Shown piece after piece: positions 62,179-64,000 of a stretch of DNA of 64,000 nt. Made by a program: the position numbers and the translations under genes. Source of the DNA: Chitinophagaceae bacterium (GTDB lineage: Bacteria; Bacteroidota; Bacteroidia; Chitinophagales; Chitinophagaceae); the NCBI GenBank assembly GCA_016699815.1, contig CP065012.1, positions 1,302,001 through 1,366,000 of the forward strand, written 5' to 3'. Every line of letters starts with the position of its first letter. Within the stretch, counting starts at the first letter, position 1. The notes below the pieces were generated by a model. That model did not search any database, had not been told where the DNA came from, and saw only the letters and a program-made list of their open reading frames with translations.

Positions 62179-62553
62179 CTTATACTTTTGCTATTTTGTT
62201 TTTTTCCTTACTTGTGTAATGCACGACCAAACTGTACCCCAGTTGAATTAAAATTCAATGCAGATACTCCAACAATTACCATTCAACAGTTACAATCTTT
62301 AAATTTATCTTCATACTATGGTAAACCTATTGATTCTCTTTTACTCCATCTTCAAATAGGCTATGAAGTTACAAGGGTATGGGGCCACAAATTGGGCGTG
62401 GCATCAAGAATTAGCATTTACTATCCTTCCAATGTAAGTTTGGATATTTTTGTAAAGGAATTTCAAGTTTTACCAAATTACAGAGATCGTTCGGGGAACT
62501 GGAATTTAAGCTTATTTAAAAAAGAAAATATTTTTACAATAGCGCTATTTTGA
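62179..62553 (+). CDS. Small secreted protein of unknown function, start uncertain
   Basis: About 120 residues. A hydrophobic leader LILLLFCFFPYLCNARPNC precedes a mature part with ELKFNADTPTITIQQLQSL, VWGHKLGVASRISIYYP and FVKEFQVLPNYRDRS. The only usual start codon is TTG 62188, which trims the leader; the leader remains open upstream as VKILIL without ATG or GTG. The start may therefore have been lost, or initiation is unusual. I do not recognise the family. It closes the accessory patch; 62554-62724 shows no further gene or riboswitch that I can recognise. Confidence 0.55.
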   Translation, partial: LILLLFCFFPYLCNARPNCTPVELKFNADTPTITIQQLQSLNLSSYYGKPIDSLLLHLQIGYEVTRVWGHKLGVASRISIYYPSNVSLDIFVKEFQVLPNYRDRSGNWNLSLFKKENIFTIALF

Positions 62554-62724
62554 CCAGTATGAAAATGAAGTTCTTATAAATATCAATCCGTAAAGTAACA
62601 ATAGTATATTTATTTCAGCCAGCGAAAACAGCGGCCGAATTTTTTTACCGTTAAACCCCTAATTAGTGAAGGTCTCCTGTTTTATTATTGGTTTTACAAC
62701 GCAATTAATCCCTAATTTCACGGC

Positions 62725-63354
62725 ATGAGTTTTGGCGAAATGGTACAAACATTTTTATTGAACATTAAGGAAACCCGCTGGCAGGAGTGGATAAGTACCC
62801 TTACCCAAATTGCAAGCGTTTGGTATGCAAAAAAAAATAATGTACTCGTGTATCCAACAGGCATTATTGGCGTGTTGCTGGCAGCTTATGTATATTATTT
62901 TTTGGCAAAACCGCCGCTTTATGCCGATGCTATTTTAAACCTGTATTATTTTATCATGAGCGTTTACGGCTGGTACAACTGGGTGCAAATAAAAGAAACA
63001 GGCAGCCTGGTTTATCCCATAAGCTGGTGCCATAAAAAAGAGCTATGGTTGGGCATTGGTTTCTTTTTATTGAGTTGGGTGGCTATTTATTATTTACTTA
63101 TTAGCATTACCGACAGTAATACACCGGTATTGGATTCGCTGGTATCTTCAAGCGCTATTACCGCCATGTGGTGGATGGCAAAGCGCAAAGTAGAAAACTG
63201 GCTGGCATGGATTTTTTCTAATATAGTAGCCATTCCGCTTAATTTTTACAAAGGCTTTATCCTATTCACACTAATGTATGTATTATTTTTAATTTTGGCC
63301 TGGATGGGTTATACGGAATGGAAAAAAGCAGCAAAAAAATATGCAGCACATTAA
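62725..63354 (+). CDS. pnuC: Nicotinamide riboside transporter PnuC
   Basis: 209-residue membrane transporter of the PnuC/SWEET-like type with about seven helices. It takes up nicotinamide riboside. Landmarks: IASVWYAKKNNVLVYPTGII, LNLYYFIMSVYGWYNWVQIK (Trp-rich substrate motif) and the later VENWLAWIFSNIVAIPLNFYK. ATG 62725 is used; ATG 62737 is an alternative. It overlaps the NadR-like kinase gene by 14 bp, so the two are translationally linked in a salvage operon. Confidence 0.93.
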   Translation: MSFGEMVQTFLLNIKETRWQEWISTLTQIASVWYAKKNNVLVYPTGIIGVLLAAYVYYFLAKPPLYADAILNLYYFIMSVYGWYNWVQIKETGSLVYPISWCHKKELWLGIGFFLLSWVAIYYLLISITDSNTPVLDSLVSSSAITAMWWMAKRKVENWLAWIFSNIVAIPLNFYKGFILFTLMYVLFLILAWMGYTEWKKAAKKYAAH

Positions 63355-63874
63355 AAAAATAGTAGCCATTGGGCCGGAAAGTACCGGCAAAAGTTCCCTT
63401 TGCGAAGGCCTGGCAAGGCATTTCAAAAGCGTTTGGGCAAGGGAATATGCAAGGGAATACTTAAAGAAACACGGCACAAAATATGTTTATGAAAATTTGG
63501 ATGCCATTGCCGAAGGCCAAATTGCAGAAGAAGAAACTGCTTTAAAAAATACAAACGCAGGCTCACCGCTTTTTATTGATACCGATTTGCAAGTAATAAA
63601 AGTATGGAGCGAATATGTTTTTAATAAATGTAACAGCAAAATACTCACACAAATTGCTCATAGAAAATACGATCTCTACCTGCTTTGTAATACTGACCTG
63701 CCCTGGGTAAAAGATGAGCTTAGGGAATACCCCGATTTAAAAACCAGGGAAAAACTTTTTCGTTATTATAAAGATTTGCTTGTAAACCAGCATGTTCCCT
63801 GGGTTACTATTAGCGGGCAAAATGATGAAAGGCTGCAACAAGCCATTTATGCAACACAAAAATTACTGCACTAA
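63341..63874 (+). CDS. nadR: NadR-like nicotinamide riboside kinase
   Basis: 177-residue P-loop kinase equivalent to the C-terminal ribosylnicotinamide kinase domain of NadR; it has no N-terminal nucleotidyltransferase or HTH domain. Walker A IGPESTGKSSLCEGL (8-22), WAREYAREYLKKHG and FIDTDLQVIKVWSEYVF (Asp residues near 90), then YLLCNTDLPWVKDELREYPD. It phosphorylates imported nicotinamide riboside to NMN and traps it. The 14-bp overlap with pnuC supports this. Its stop lies one base from the convergent partial gene. Confidence 0.93.
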   Translation: MQHIKKIVAIGPESTGKSSLCEGLARHFKSVWAREYAREYLKKHGTKYVYENLDAIAEGQIAEEETALKNTNAGSPLFIDTDLQVIKVWSEYVFNKCNSKILTQIAHRKYDLYLLCNTDLPWVKDELREYPDLKTREKLFRYYKDLLVNQHVPWVTISGQNDERLQQAIYATQKLLH

Positions 63875-63875
63875 A

Positions 63876-64000
63876 TTATTGTACCAGCGCTGCAATGTCG
63901 GGGTCGCCGGCAAGGTTGTTCATTTGCCGTAAAATGGCTGCCGACCTGTATTTTACATAATTACTTAAAGGCTTTACTGTATATTTTTTGGGGTTGGGAA
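63876..64000 (-). CDS. C-terminal end of an unidentified gene (5' part beyond window)
   Basis: An open frame running in from the right edge with 40 visible residues, ending KYRSAAILRQMNNLAGDPDI then AALVQ before the stop at 63876. No domain can be recognised from this stretch. It is convergent with the NadR-like gene. Confidence 0.55.
   Translation of the reverse strand, partial: PNPKKYTVKPLSNYVKYRSAAILRQMNNLAGDPDIAALVQ

Noticed and set aside
62554..62724. A TPP or NAD-type riboswitch before pnuC
   Set aside because: No recognisable conserved riboswitch core was found in the leader.

Overview
The window looks like a chromosomal segment of a Bacteroidota bacterium, most likely from the Chitinophagaceae or a close relative. 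The DNA is AT-rich and Shine-Dalgarno motifs are scarce. Many genes are preceded by the Bacteroidota promoter -7 box TAnnTTTG. A secreted protein carries a gliding-motility/type IX secretion C-terminal domain, and the carotenoid operon has the flexirubin-free, saproxanthin-like layout of this phylum. The family assignment is inference; no rRNA is present to confirm it.

Layout. 1-5.4 kb: a secreted M28 peptidase (cut by the window edge), ribose-5-phosphate isomerase B, and a TPR/GAF histidine kinase with its LuxR-type response regulator. 5.4-7.7 kb: two tRNA genes (CAU, probably Ile2; and Arg-CCU). Each is flanked by partial tRNA copies joined to a palindrome with the same TCCCGAC/GTCGGGA arms. 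A HAD phosphatase and a small membrane TPR protein lie between them. 7.7-13.5 kb: a GH20-like secreted protein overlapping a gluconolactonase-like protein, a DsbA-family oxidoreductase, an aldose epimerase-like protein and an ABC-F ATPase.

13.5-42.7 kb is a large surface-polysaccharide locus. It encodes the dTDP-3-acetamido-3,6-dideoxyhexose pathway (rfbA, rfbB and an fdtA-fdtC-fdtB-like operon), a second amino-sugar set (PglD-like acetyltransferase, SDR, LegC-like aminotransferase) and a PglC/WcaJ-type initiating transferase. It also encodes two flippases, about ten glycosyltransferases and an asparagine-synthase-like amidotransferase. Three divergent paralogues of one polytopic membrane protein lie on the opposite strand, each tail-to-tail with a glycosyltransferase; they are the best candidates for the missing polymerase function. 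A decayed four-helix-bundle (23S IVP) gene sits between rfbB and rfbA.

42.7-48.4 kb is a tightly overlapping carotenoid operon: crtI, crtB, a second CrtI-like desaturase, cruF, crtZ and a lycopene cyclase whose frame is broken at a T9 tract. It predicts a monocyclic hydroxylated carotenoid. 48.5-59.6 kb holds mostly housekeeping or metabolic genes: a T9SS cargo protein, lysS, a Gdx/SugE exporter, a DUF4197 lipoprotein, a flavin reductase plus FAH-family pair, a fatty-acid hydroxylase, a TIGR02757 protein, a deoxyhypusine-synthase-like protein, NfuA-like NifU and a small XRE regulator. 59.6-62.6 kb is a decaying accessory patch: a secreted protein with a JAMM-like HxH...SxxD signature and three lesions, plus duplicated fragments. 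62.7-63.9 kb is a pnuC-nadR nicotinamide riboside salvage pair, followed by the end of an unidentified gene.
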